Source: Acetobacterium woodii DSM 1030 (GTDB lineage: Bacteria > Bacillota > Clostridia > Eubacteriales > Eubacteriaceae). From it: a stretch of 64,000 nucleotides of DNA. The notes under the pieces were generated by a model. That model ran no database searches. It saw only the letters and a list, made by a program, of their open reading frames with translations, and was not told the DNA's origin. The stretch is from positions 1,451,732 to 1,515,731 of the forward strand of contig NC_016894.1 of the NCBI RefSeq assembly GCF_000247605.1, written 5' to 3'. How positions within the stretch are numbered: position 1 is the stretch's first letter; each line of letters begins with the position of its first letter. A program made the position numbers and the translations under genes. Shown piece after piece: positions 8,130-16,176 of this stretch.

Positions 8130-9527
8130 ATGAGTAAGTTTGATCTAGTTGTTATTGGTGGTGGACCAGGTGGTTATGTGGCAGCTATTTATGCGACGCA
8201 ACAGGGCCTGAACACAGCTTTAGTAGAAAAAGCTGATCTTGGGGGAGTCTGTTTAAACTGGGGATGCATACCTACAAAAGCTCTGGTTCATAACGCAGAA
8301 ATCCTTCGTACCGTTAAAGAAGCAAATAAATATGGAATTGATTTGAATACCAATGAAATAAAAGCTGATTATTCAGCTGCTCAAAAGCGCAGCCGGGAAG
8401 TCAGCGGTAAGCTGACCATGGGAATTAAAAGTCTGATGAAAAAAAATAAAGTGACCGTGATTCAGGGTGAAGGAAGTTTGCTTAGTGGAACCAAGGTAAA
8501 AGTAATGCCTACCGGTGAAGTGCTGGAAACAAAAAACATAATTCTTGCCACTGGTTCCCATGCCTTTAAAATTCCTCAATTTGATTACAGTAATCCTAAT
8601 ATTATGACGGCTCGAGAAGCGCTGGAGTTAACAGAAATAAACCCCGGAGATAAAATTACGGTTGTTGGAGCTGGCGCCATCGGGATGGAATTTGCTAGTA
8701 TCTGGGCGAGTTATGGAGCGGCGGTAACCGTTGTCGAAATGTTACCGCGCGTTTTACCAAATGAAGATGCAGATGTATCAAAGGAAATTCAGCGAGCTTT
8801 TAAAAAACGTGACATCGCTGTAAAAGTTGATAGTAAAGTTACTTCGGTGGTTGCCGAAGGTAAGGGCTTCAACCTTATCATCGAAAAGAAGGGTAAAACG
8901 GAGTCAATCCCATGTGACAAGATTCTCGTTTCGGCTGGTGTTCGGGCAAATGTTGAGAATATTGGTCTGGAAGCAGCCGGCGTGAAACTGACCGAACGGG
9001 GATTGGTTGAAGTAAACGATCAGTTATTGACAAGCTGCCCATCGGTATATGCAATTGGCGATGTGACCGGAAAACTGGCATTAGCACATGTTGCCTCAGC
9101 TCAGGCATTGGCGGCTGTTCATGCGATTCTCGGTAAACCGGTGAAACAATTTAATTATGCGAATATGCCTAGATGTACTTATACCTATCCTGAAGTAGCC
9201 AGTGTTGGATTAACCGAAGAACAAGCTAAAGCAGCAGGTTATGATGTCAAAGTGGGAACATTTCCGCTGGTTGCTAATGGAAAATCAGTGGCAATGAATG
9301 AAACAACGGGTTTTGTTAAAATCGTTGCTGACAAGAAATATAACGAGATCCTGGGAACCCACCTGGTGGGGGCGCACGTGACGGAATTAATCAGTGCGGC
9401 AACTGCTTATATTGATCTTGAGTTTACGGCAGACGACATCGCGCAGGTTGTGCATCCTCATCCCTCCGTATCGGAAGCGATTATGGAAGCTGCACATGCC
9501 GTAGTGGGACAGGCCATTCATATCTAG
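8130..9527 (+). CDS. lpdA: Dihydrolipoyl dehydrogenase (E3)
   Basis: A 465-residue FAD flavoprotein that reoxidises dihydrolipoamide with NAD. The N-terminal FAD motif VIGGGPGGYVAAI is followed by the redox disulfide GGVCLNWGCIPTKAL. The NAD-binding Rossmann motif is VVGAGAIGMEFAS, a YAIGDVTG FAD segment follows, and the C-terminus carries HPHPSVSEAIMEAA with the active-site His-Glu pair. Start 8130 is preceded by AGGAGA; an in-frame ATG at 8106 lacks a site. There is no fused lipoyl domain, unlike some acetoin or pyruvate dehydrogenase E3 proteins. It closes the E1-E2-E3 set. A strong hairpin without a U-run follows, before the lipoate ligase gene. Confidence 0.93.
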   Translation: MSKFDLVVIGGGPGGYVAAIYATQQGLNTALVEKADLGGVCLNWGCIPTKALVHNAEILRTVKEANKYGIDLNTNEIKADYSAAQKRSREVSGKLTMGIKSLMKKNKVTVIQGEGSLLSGTKVKVMPTGEVLETKNIILATGSHAFKIPQFDYSNPNIMTAREALELTEINPGDKITVVGAGAIGMEFASIWASYGAAVTVVEMLPRVLPNEDADVSKEIQRAFKKRDIAVKVDSKVTSVVAEGKGFNLIIEKKGKTESIPCDKILVSAGVRANVENIGLEAAGVKLTERGLVEVNDQLLTSCPSVYAIGDVTGKLALAHVASAQALAAVHAILGKPVKQFNYANMPRCTYTYPEVASVGLTEEQAKAAGYDVKVGTFPLVANGKSVAMNETTGFVKIVADKKYNEILGTHLVGAHVTELISAATAYIDLEFTADDIAQVVHPHPSVSEAIMEAAHAVVGQAIHI

Positions 9528-9589
9528 TGAAGGTAAACGAGGTAACTATTTATTATTATAGTATTGATTTGATGACGATTAAGGACAAA

Positions 9590-9631
9590 GTGAATATTGG
9601 AGCACCGTTATAACAGGTGCTCACTATTCAC
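9590..9631 (+). other. Intercistronic hairpin between E3 and lipoate ligase genes
   Basis: GTGAATA pairs with TATTCAC and, inside it, GAGCACC pairs with GGTGCTC around a 9-nt loop. There is no U-run, so simple termination is unlikely. RNA processing, stability or attenuation between E3 and the less-needed ligase is a plausible role (inference). Confidence 0.55.
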
Positions 9632-9669
9632 GCGTGACAAAGGCTTGAAATGAATGAGGTAAGCTGGTT

Positions 9670-10659
9670 ATGTTATTTTATTACAGTGAATCAACAGATC
9701 CATATTATAATCTCGCATTAGAAGAATACATCTTTTCTAATATTGAATTGGAAGAATCCTTTTTTATGCTCTGGCGGAATGATAATGCCGTTGTAATTGG
9801 ACGAAACCAAAACGCGATCAGAGAAATCAATTTGGACTTTGTCAGAAAAATGAATACCAAAGTAATACGGCGTAATACCGGTGGCGGAGCGGTTTATCAT
9901 GATTTGGGAAATTTAAATTATTCATTTATCCAAAATTGTGAAAATGGTCGAAAGATTGATTTTTCGCAATTTGCCGTTCCGATCATTGAAACGCTTGATC
10001 AGTTAGGAATCAAGGCTGAATGTAATAATCGAAACGATTTGGTCATTGATGGACGCAAATTTTCCGGTACCGCTCAAATGATGAAAAATGGGAAGGCATT
10101 GCATCATGGAACTTTATTATACAATTCGAATTTGGATTTTCTGCGACAATCTTTATCAGAAAAAGCCGATAAGATTGAAAGTAAAGGGGTTAAATCAGTG
10201 CGCAGTCACATTACGAATATCGTTGAACATATGTCTAACCCAATTTCCATCAAACAGTTTAGTAACTGTTTAATGGCCAGTATTACAAAAAAAAATAATT
10301 CCTATCCGTTATCTTTGAACAATAAAGATTTTAAAGTGATTCAACAACTTCAGGAAACAAAGTATTCGACATGGGAATGGAATTATGGTAAATCACCCCG
10401 ATATGAAATGCTGAAAACCCGGAATTTTCGCTGCGGAGAGCTGACAATCGCAATGAATGTTTTACAGCAGGGAATCATCGATTTTATTTCTATTACCGGT
10501 GAATTTTCAGGGAATCAGGACATTCATCAATTGGAGAAACTGCTAAAAGGAAAGATATTAAAGGAATCGAAATTATTGGAAGTACTTAGTTATTGCAACG
10601 TAAACGACTTCATTTCGGGCATAACGGCTGAAGAATTTACAAATATCTTGGTGTTTTAA
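9670..10659 (+). CDS. lplA: Lipoate-protein ligase A
   Basis: A 329-residue ligase that activates lipoate with ATP and attaches it to the lipoyl lysine of E2 proteins. The family signature is visible: NLALEEYIF at the start, then WRNDNAVVIGRNQNA, RRNTGGGAVYHDLGN (lipoate-binding loop), and GRKFSGTAQM. Length fits LplA with its C-terminal accessory domain. It follows the dehydrogenase genes at 142 nt, and its one clear client in this window is the E2 at 6839. Presence of a ligase rather than LipA/LipB suggests the cell scavenges lipoate (inference; synthesis genes could be elsewhere). Confidence 0.9.
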   Translation: MLFYYSESTDPYYNLALEEYIFSNIELEESFFMLWRNDNAVVIGRNQNAIREINLDFVRKMNTKVIRRNTGGGAVYHDLGNLNYSFIQNCENGRKIDFSQFAVPIIETLDQLGIKAECNNRNDLVIDGRKFSGTAQMMKNGKALHHGTLLYNSNLDFLRQSLSEKADKIESKGVKSVRSHITNIVEHMSNPISIKQFSNCLMASITKKNNSYPLSLNNKDFKVIQQLQETKYSTWEWNYGKSPRYEMLKTRNFRCGELTIAMNVLQQGIIDFISITGEFSGNQDIHQLEKLLKGKILKESKLLEVLSYCNVNDFISGITAEEFTNILVF

Positions 10660-10839
10660 ATAGTTTAAAATAGTCATTATCACTCAATTTAGATTATCAA
10701 TTTAAAAGAATTGAATAGATGGAAATTTATACAATTTTGTTATAACGAAAATTCACATCGGTCAAAAAAATCAAGAGCCAATGGTGTATAGTATAAAAAA
10801 CATAAATCGTAAAATAAAAAAACTGATTTTTATACAAAA

Positions 10840-10853
10840 GAAAACGTTTAATA
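10840..10853. promoter_or_regulatory. cre-like palindrome in the leader of glycerol kinase 1
   Basis: GAAAACGTTTAATA contains the AAACGTTTA core found again at 17996 and 21128. It resembles catabolite-responsive or LacI-family operators (TGNAANCGNWNNCW) with mismatches. No matching regulator gene is in the window. Confidence 0.35.
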
Positions 10854-10869
10854 AAGCAAATTTAATTGA

Positions 10870-10897
10870 AAAAAGATGCATTCCAAATGTATTTTTT
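10870..10897 (+). terminator. Possible attenuator hairpin just before glycerol kinase 1
   Basis: ATGCATT at 10876-10882 pairs with AATGTAT at 10886-10892 around a 3-nt loop and runs directly into six T residues, with A residues on the other side extending the pairing. This small AT-rich intrinsic terminator ends about 25 nt before the glycerol kinase start. It could attenuate the module in the manner of antiterminator-controlled glycerol genes, but it lacks the motif shared by the second glycerol operon's leaders. Confidence 0.4.
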
Positions 10898-10922
10898 AAT
10901 AAAAAAAAGGTGGTAAGAACGG

Positions 10923-12428
10923 ATGAAGGAGTATATTTTAAGTATTGATCAGGGGACGACCAGTATTCGAGCAATTTTCTTTAATCATGATGGTGACATC
11001 GTTGGCGTACATGCAAAAGAATTTAGTCAGTTTTATCCAGATTCAGGGTGGGTTGAACAGGACCCCATGGAAATGTGGTCAGTTACAGGTGAAGTTATTG
11101 AAAAAGCAATGGCTAAATCTAACATAAAAGAAGATGAGATCGTTGCAATTGGAATTACCAATCAACGCGAAACATCGATTGTTTGGGATAAAAATACAGG
11201 CGAACCGGTTTACAATGCTATTGTATGGCAGGACCGAAGAACCGCAGAATATTGTGATCAACTTAAAGCGGATGATCCGGAGATCGAAGCTGTGGTTAGA
11301 AACAAAACGGGATTGATGATTGACTCATATTTCTCAGGGACAAAAGTCAAATGGATACTCGACAACGTCGAAGGGGCAAGAGCAAAAGCCGAAAAAGGTG
11401 AACTCCTTTTTGGAAACGTTGACACCTGGATTATGTGGAAACTTACCGGTGGAAAAACGCATGCGACAGACTATAGTAATGCATCTCGGACATTGATGTA
11501 TAACATTCATGATTTGAAATGGGATGAAGAGTTATTAAAGGTTTTAAACGTCCCAGCAAGTATGTTACCAAAAGTCCAGGAAAGCAGCGGACAGTTTGGT
11601 GTCACAGCAAAGATATTTAAACGGGAAATTCCGATTACCGGTGATGCCGGCGATCAACAAGCCGCCACATTTGGTCAATGCTGTTTTAAAAAAGGAATGG
11701 CTAAATTTACTTATGGGACAGCTGGCGTTATGACCGTCAATATTGGGGAAAAACCATTTTTGTCAAATAACGGTTTAACAACAACGATTGGTTGGGGAAT
11801 TAATGGTAAAGTTGAATATTTATTGGAAGCGGTTGCTTTTTCCGCCGGTTCAGCCATTCAATGGTTGCGTGATGAAATGGACATGCTTGATGAATCACCA
11901 GATTCAGAATATTTTGCTTTAAAAACAAAAAAAGAACGTAATTGTGGCGTGTATTTTGTTCCCGCATTTACCGGTTTATGTGCACCTTATTGGAACTCTT
12001 ATGCAAGAGCTGCTATTGTTGGGATTGAACGCGGGACAACTAAAAACAACATTATCAGAGCGGTGCTTGAGTCTTTGGGATATCAGACCCGCGATATGTT
12101 CGATGCGTTTTCAGAAGATTTAGGCGAAAGACTATCCATTCTCAAGGTTGATGGTGGAGCCTGTAATAATAACTTGTTGATGCAATTCACTTCGGATATT
12201 GTCAATGTCGATATTGAAAGACCGGACAACACCGAAACAACAGCTGCCGGGGTCGCATATTTAGCAGGACTAGCAGTTGGATTCTGGGAAAGTCAGGATG
12301 AAATAGTACAAAAAAGAACAGTCGATCAGGTATTCCATCCGCAAATGGATGAAGAACTGCGATCCGATTTGTATAATGGTTGGAAACGAGCCATTAATTG
12401 TAATTTAGAATGGGCAAATGATCGTTAG
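10923..12428 (+). CDS. Glycerol kinase family protein, copy 1 (altered substrate pocket)
   Basis: A 501-residue FGGY-family kinase most like glycerol kinase. SIDQGTTSIRAIF binds ATP, NQRETS carries the Arg-Glu pair that contacts glycerol, AIVWQDRRT, DSYFSG and the catalytic GDAGDQQAA follow. The segment that reads GTGCFML in the second copy (32676-34166) reads GTAGVMT here, so the residue corresponding to the phenylalanine packing against glycerol in E. coli GlpK (from memory) is not aromatic. It starts a module with GlpA, GlpB and DUF1667 genes, strongly implying glycerol or a related polyol. Specificity may have shifted. The leader of 263 nt holds a cre-like site and a possible attenuator. 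Confidence 0.82.
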   Translation: MKEYILSIDQGTTSIRAIFFNHDGDIVGVHAKEFSQFYPDSGWVEQDPMEMWSVTGEVIEKAMAKSNIKEDEIVAIGITNQRETSIVWDKNTGEPVYNAIVWQDRRTAEYCDQLKADDPEIEAVVRNKTGLMIDSYFSGTKVKWILDNVEGARAKAEKGELLFGNVDTWIMWKLTGGKTHATDYSNASRTLMYNIHDLKWDEELLKVLNVPASMLPKVQESSGQFGVTAKIFKREIPITGDAGDQQAATFGQCCFKKGMAKFTYGTAGVMTVNIGEKPFLSNNGLTTTIGWGINGKVEYLLEAVAFSAGSAIQWLRDEMDMLDESPDSEYFALKTKKERNCGVYFVPAFTGLCAPYWNSYARAAIVGIERGTTKNNIIRAVLESLGYQTRDMFDAFSEDLGERLSILKVDGGACNNNLLMQFTSDIVNVDIERPDNTETTAAGVAYLAGLAVGFWESQDEIVQKRTVDQVFHPQMDEELRSDLYNGWKRAINCNLEWANDR

Positions 12429-12455
12429 AGATAAATAAAAATATAACTTGAACTA

Positions 12456-12495
12456 TTGGGAGCGGCTTATATGTGGCCGATATAAACGCTCCCAA
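12456..12495 (+). other. Strong hairpin between glycerol kinase 1 and GlpA 1 genes
   Basis: TTGGGAGCG pairs perfectly with CGCTCCCAA; inside, TTATAT pairs with ATATAA around a short loop. No U-run follows, so it more likely adjusts mRNA processing or stability between the kinase and dehydrogenase genes than ends transcription. Confidence 0.6.
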
Positions 12496-12528
12496 ATTAA
12501 AATTTTAAAAAGGTATGGAGGTGACACC

Positions 12529-14028
12529 ATGAAAACAGATGTTTTAATCATTGGTGGCGGTGTAATTGGTGCTTCTGTTGCTCATCAGCTTGCTAAGTAT
12601 AATCTGGATATAATTTTGGTTGAAAAAGCGAACGATATCTGTATGGGGACGAGTAAAGCAAACTCAGCAATGATTCATAGCGGTTTTAATATTGATGGTG
12701 GCACATTAAAAGGCCAGTTAGTATTAAAAGCAAATAAAGTGATTAAGCAATTATGCCAGGATTTAAACGTCGGTTTAGTTAAACCACTGGGTTCGATAAC
12801 TGTTGGATTTGAAGAAAAAGACTTGGAAAAAATGAAAAAAACCATGGAAAATGGGATCAAAAATGGTATTCAGGGGATGAAACTACTCAATCAGAAAGAA
12901 TTGCATGAGATGGAACCCCACTTAAATCCAGATTCAAAATATGGTTTATTCGAGCCGGAAACCGGGATTATTAATCCCTTTGAATATACCGTGGCGCTTG
13001 CCGAAAACGCTGTTATTAATGGCGTAAAAGTCTTGTTGGATACGGAAGTTCTGGATATTATGATTGAAAATAAAACTGTAAAAGGTGTTAAAACAAATAA
13101 AGGTGATATCGAAACAAAAGTGATTATTAATGCCGCCGGATTATATGCAGATAAAATAGCGGCAATGGTCGAAAACATTGATTTCGAAATCAAACCCCGA
13201 AAAGGGCAATATTTTTTATATGACAAAAAATGGCGTGATATCTTAACCTATACGATTTATTCAGCACCAACAAAAGTTTCTAAAGGGATGATCGTCGTAC
13301 CGACCATCGACGGCAATATATTAGCGGGATCAAATGCCGAAGCCGTTGACGATAAAACTGATTTAAAAACAACCACACAAGCATTGGATCAGATCTACAC
13401 CAGTACAATCTCGCATCTGTTTCCGGAACTGCCCAGAATGGGGGATGTGATTACGACATTCACCGGACTGAGAGCCTCAAGTACCAATGAAGATTTTATC
13501 ATTGAACCGGCAAAAACAGTGAAAGGTTTTATCAATGTAGCGGGAATCCAGTCGCCGGGATTAACCTCGGCACCGGCCATTGCTGAAATGGTTGAAGGTT
13601 TAGTGAGAGAACAAAATATGAATTTGGATTTTTCTGCAAAAGTAAATTATCAAAAAGGGCGAAAGCCACCGATTATGCTTAAAGATTTATCCTATCAAGA
13701 AAGAACCGCCTTAATTGAAGAAAATCCGGATTATGGTGAAATTGTTTGTCGCTGTGAATCAATCAGCAAAGGCGAAATTATCGATGCTGTCCACCGACCG
13801 ATTCCGGCGACGAATCTTGATGCCGTCAAACGACGCGTTAGAGCTGGCATGGGACGATGTCAGGGGGGCTTTTGTGGACCTAAGGTGGTGGCGATATTAA
13901 GTCAAGAACTTGTGATTTCACCACTTGAGGTGACTCAAAAAGGAAACAAATCGTTTGTTCTGACGGCTAAGAATAAAGAACTATCTTTAGATGAAGGAGA
14001 TAGAAATTATGAAAAAATTAGCGTATGA
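12529..14028 (+). CDS. glpA: Glycerol-3-phosphate dehydrogenase, GlpA-like flavoprotein, copy 1
   Basis: A 499-residue FAD enzyme that oxidises glycerol-3-phosphate to dihydroxyacetone phosphate. The N-terminal FAD motif is IIGGGVIGASVAHQL, followed by VEKANDICMGTSKANSAMIHSG. The C-terminal part has a BFD-like [2Fe-2S] domain: EIVCRCESISKGEI and then GMGRCQGGFCGPKV. The consensus GGAGGTGA at 12517-12524 fixes ATG 12529. The end overlaps the GlpB-like gene by 20 nt. This is the anaerobic GlpA arrangement with DUF1667 in place of GlpC, found in many Firmicutes. A diverged paralogue lies at 30349-31818, in the opposite orientation. Confidence 0.88.
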   Translation: MKTDVLIIGGGVIGASVAHQLAKYNLDIILVEKANDICMGTSKANSAMIHSGFNIDGGTLKGQLVLKANKVIKQLCQDLNVGLVKPLGSITVGFEEKDLEKMKKTMENGIKNGIQGMKLLNQKELHEMEPHLNPDSKYGLFEPETGIINPFEYTVALAENAVINGVKVLLDTEVLDIMIENKTVKGVKTNKGDIETKVIINAAGLYADKIAAMVENIDFEIKPRKGQYFLYDKKWRDILTYTIYSAPTKVSKGMIVVPTIDGNILAGSNAEAVDDKTDLKTTTQALDQIYTSTISHLFPELPRMGDVITTFTGLRASSTNEDFIIEPAKTVKGFINVAGIQSPGLTSAPAIAEMVEGLVREQNMNLDFSAKVNYQKGRKPPIMLKDLSYQERTALIEENPDYGEIVCRCESISKGEIIDAVHRPIPATNLDAVKRRVRAGMGRCQGGFCGPKVVAILSQELVISPLEVTQKGNKSFVLTAKNKELSLDEGDRNYEKISV

Positions 14029-15283
14029 CTTAGTCATTATTGGGGGCGGTCCGGCAGGTCTTGCCGCCGCCTTGGAAGCGAAAAAAAATGGGGTGCAAAA
14101 GATTCTGATTTGTGAACGGGCACCTTATTTAGGCGGGATTCTCAATCAATGTATTCATAATGGCTTTGGCCTGCAATATTTTAAGGAGGAGCTGACCGGA
14201 CCCGAATATGCAAGCCGTTTTATTGAAGACGTAGAAAATTCTGACATCGATGTGAAACTCGAAACAATGGTCATGGAAATTCTTGAAGATAAAAAAGTAA
14301 TTGCAGTGAATCGAAAAGATGGCATGGTTCAGATTGATACGAAGGCATTGATTCTGGCAATGGGATGTCGTGAACGAACTCGGGGCGCAATTACCATACC
14401 AGGGAGCCGTCCGTCCGGAATTATGACTGCCGGCACAGCGCAAAGTTATGTTAATCTGGAAGGTTACATTCCCGGCAAAGAAGTGGTTATTCTCGGTTCT
14501 GGGGACATCGGTCTGATTATGGCAAGGCGATTAACACTTGAAGGCGTTAATGTAAAAGGGGTTATCGAATTGATGCCTTATTCGACCGGACTAATACGAA
14601 ACAAGGTACAATGCCTTGACGATTTTGACATTCCCTTGTTATTGAGTCATTCCATCATTGAAGTGCATGGAAAAGAAAGACTGCAAGGGGTCACGATTGC
14701 AGAAGTTGATAAAAATCTTAAACCGATCGAAGGCACTGAGCACTATGTGAGTTGCGATACCTTGCTGCTATCCGTTGGCTTAATTCCCGAAAATGAGTTG
14801 TCCAATAATTTAGGATGTGAAATGGATAAGGTGACCAGAGGTCCGGTTGTAAATGAAAAACGGATTACAAATATACCTTGGGTATTTGCCTGTGGAAATG
14901 TTCTTCACGTTCACGATTTAGTTGATAATGTAACCCAGGAGGCTGAAATTGCCGGCAAAGCAGCAGCTGATTTTATCAATAATAAAATGAATAAAGAAGA
15001 AAAGGATGTTATCATCACGCATGATAATAATATTGGGTACATTGTCCCTCAGCATATTGATGCGTTAAATAATACGGAACAAATGATTAAGTTTTTTCTG
15101 CGGGTGAAAAATCCGGATGAGAATGTTCGCTTAATCGTTAAAGATAATTTTGATAAAACATTGCTAAATTTTAAAAAATCAATCGTCGAGCCGGGCACCA
15201 TGGTGACATTCAATTTACCAAGAGAGTTTGTGACGAAGGATACTTCATCAATTGATATCACAATTTCTAAGGAACAAGCCTAA
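14009..15283 (+). CDS. GlpB-like NAD/FAD oxidoreductase, copy 1
   Basis: A 424-residue flavoprotein of the pyridine-nucleotide-disulfide oxidoreductase fold, the usual partner of GlpA in clostridial glycerol-3-phosphate oxidation. It has an FAD motif VIIGGGPAGLAAALE, then LGGILNQCIHNGFG, MGCRERTRGAI, a second Rossmann motif VILGSGDIGLIMARR, and FACGNVLHVHDLVD near the C-terminus. ATG 14009 is used because AAGGAG lies at 13994-13999. It probably passes electrons from the GlpA flavin and iron-sulfur centre to NAD or another carrier. Its neighbours are GlpA upstream (overlapping) and DUF1667 downstream. Confidence 0.85.
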   Translation: MKKLAYDLVIIGGGPAGLAAALEAKKNGVQKILICERAPYLGGILNQCIHNGFGLQYFKEELTGPEYASRFIEDVENSDIDVKLETMVMEILEDKKVIAVNRKDGMVQIDTKALILAMGCRERTRGAITIPGSRPSGIMTAGTAQSYVNLEGYIPGKEVVILGSGDIGLIMARRLTLEGVNVKGVIELMPYSTGLIRNKVQCLDDFDIPLLLSHSIIEVHGKERLQGVTIAEVDKNLKPIEGTEHYVSCDTLLLSVGLIPENELSNNLGCEMDKVTRGPVVNEKRITNIPWVFACGNVLHVHDLVDNVTQEAEIAGKAAADFINNKMNKEEKDVIITHDNNIGYIVPQHIDALNNTEQMIKFFLRVKNPDENVRLIVKDNFDKTLLNFKKSIVEPGTMVTFNLPREFVTKDTSSIDITISKEQA

Positions 15284-15302
15284 TAAGATGGAGGTGAAAA
15301 GC

Positions 15303-15671
15303 ATGGAATCAAAGAAATTTATATGTATTGGATGTCCAAAAGGGTGTAGTCTGGAAGTACAGCATCATGAAAAAAAAATTCATGAAATCAGTGGCTACAA
15401 TTGTAAAATAGGACTAAAATATGCTGAAACGGAATTTACAGAACCCAAAAGGACCATCACGACTACGGTCAAATTAAAATCAGGGCTCTTGCCTTTCGTA
15501 CCGGTTAAAACAAGAGATCCGGTTAATAAAGAAAAGATGTTTGAAGTTATGAACGTGATTAGAAAATTGGAAATTGAATCACCGGTCAAGGTTGGCGATA
15601 TCGTTGTATCAAATATTGCCGGAACAGGTGTTGATCTGGTCTGCACCCGAAATATCAAAAGGGTGTCATAG
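15303..15671 (+). CDS. DUF1667 cysteine-rich protein, GlpA/GlpB partner, copy 1
   Basis: A 122-residue protein with a cysteine cluster at the N-terminus (CIGCPKGC) and another cysteine in ISGYNCKIG. The middle segment PKRTITTTVKLKSG and the PVKTRDPVNKEKMFEVM stretch are shared with the second copy at 28719-29081. The cysteines could hold an iron-sulfur cluster or metal. The family always travels with GlpA and GlpB homologues, so a role as a small electron-transfer or assembly subunit is inferred. GGAGGTGA precedes ATG 15303. It ends the module; an intrinsic terminator follows at 15762. Confidence 0.85.
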   Translation: MESKKFICIGCPKGCSLEVQHHEKKIHEISGYNCKIGLKYAETEFTEPKRTITTTVKLKSGLLPFVPVKTRDPVNKEKMFEVMNVIRKLEIESPVKVGDIVVSNIAGTGVDLVCTRNIKRVS

Positions 15672-15761
15672 TAAAAAAGTGTGATCAGAAAAATGATGAT
15701 ATGCGTTTAAAAATGCTGGAATTTTTAATTGGCGTCTGATCAAAATAATAAAGTAGGATAT

Positions 15762-15796
15762 TAAAAAAACGCATTTCATTAGCAATGCGTTTTTTG
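15762..15796 (+). terminator. Intrinsic terminator after the first glycerol module
   Basis: AACGCATT (15768-15775) pairs with AATGCGTT (15784-15791), flanked by A and T runs. The 505-nt gap 15672-16176 holds this terminator, then the aldolase-2 promoter and operator cluster at 16012-16063, then about 110 nt of leader in which I see no gene. Confidence 0.8.
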
Positions 15797-16011
15797 AATT
15801 TATGCCTGAGCATGGGCCTAATCTATATGATAAAAGTTATCCTTTACAAATTGCTATCAGCTGGTCAGTAAGGTTGAAAACATAACCAGGTAAAATTGTA
15901 ATAGGGTGATTTTGTATCAGCAGTACGTTTGAATCCAGCTAACAGATAAAAAATCGAACTAAAAATGTTATGAAGTAGATTAATAATTAGCTTAGATTTT
16001 TTCAATAATCG

Positions 16012-16063
16012 TGCTATAATAAATATAGAGTGATCATAACTGATCATAGTTGAATATGACCAC
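16012..16063 (+). promoter_or_regulatory. Extended -10 promoter and operator-like repeats before aldolase 2
   Basis: TGCTATAAT (16012-16020) is an extended -10 with consensus TATAAT. Downstream, TGATCATAAC and TGATCATAGT form a tandem repeat at 16031-16050. TGAATATGACCA at 16051-16062 matches the TGGTCATGACCA palindrome at 9 of 12 positions and keeps the ATGACCACT half seen at 254-262. Same regulator as the other two sites is likely but less certain here. Confidence 0.5.
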
Positions 16064-16176
16064 TATAAAATGGAGATAATCAAGAAATTGCGAAGGCTAG
16101 AATGCTCGTTATTGACGCGGGTTAGTAAACTTGAATTCGCAGTTATTTAAGCGATTATTAAAGGGAGATGATGATT

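Noticed and set aside
10771..10974. Minus-strand open frame in the leader of glycerol kinase 1
   Set aside because: It overlaps the kinase start, has no ribosome site and resembles no protein; the region is better explained as a leader.
16081..16160. AATTGCGAAGG ... GAATTCGCAGTT as another copy of the 171-bp element
   Set aside because: Only about 9 bases match at each end, there is no flanking duplication and the interior does not fold; left as ordinary leader.
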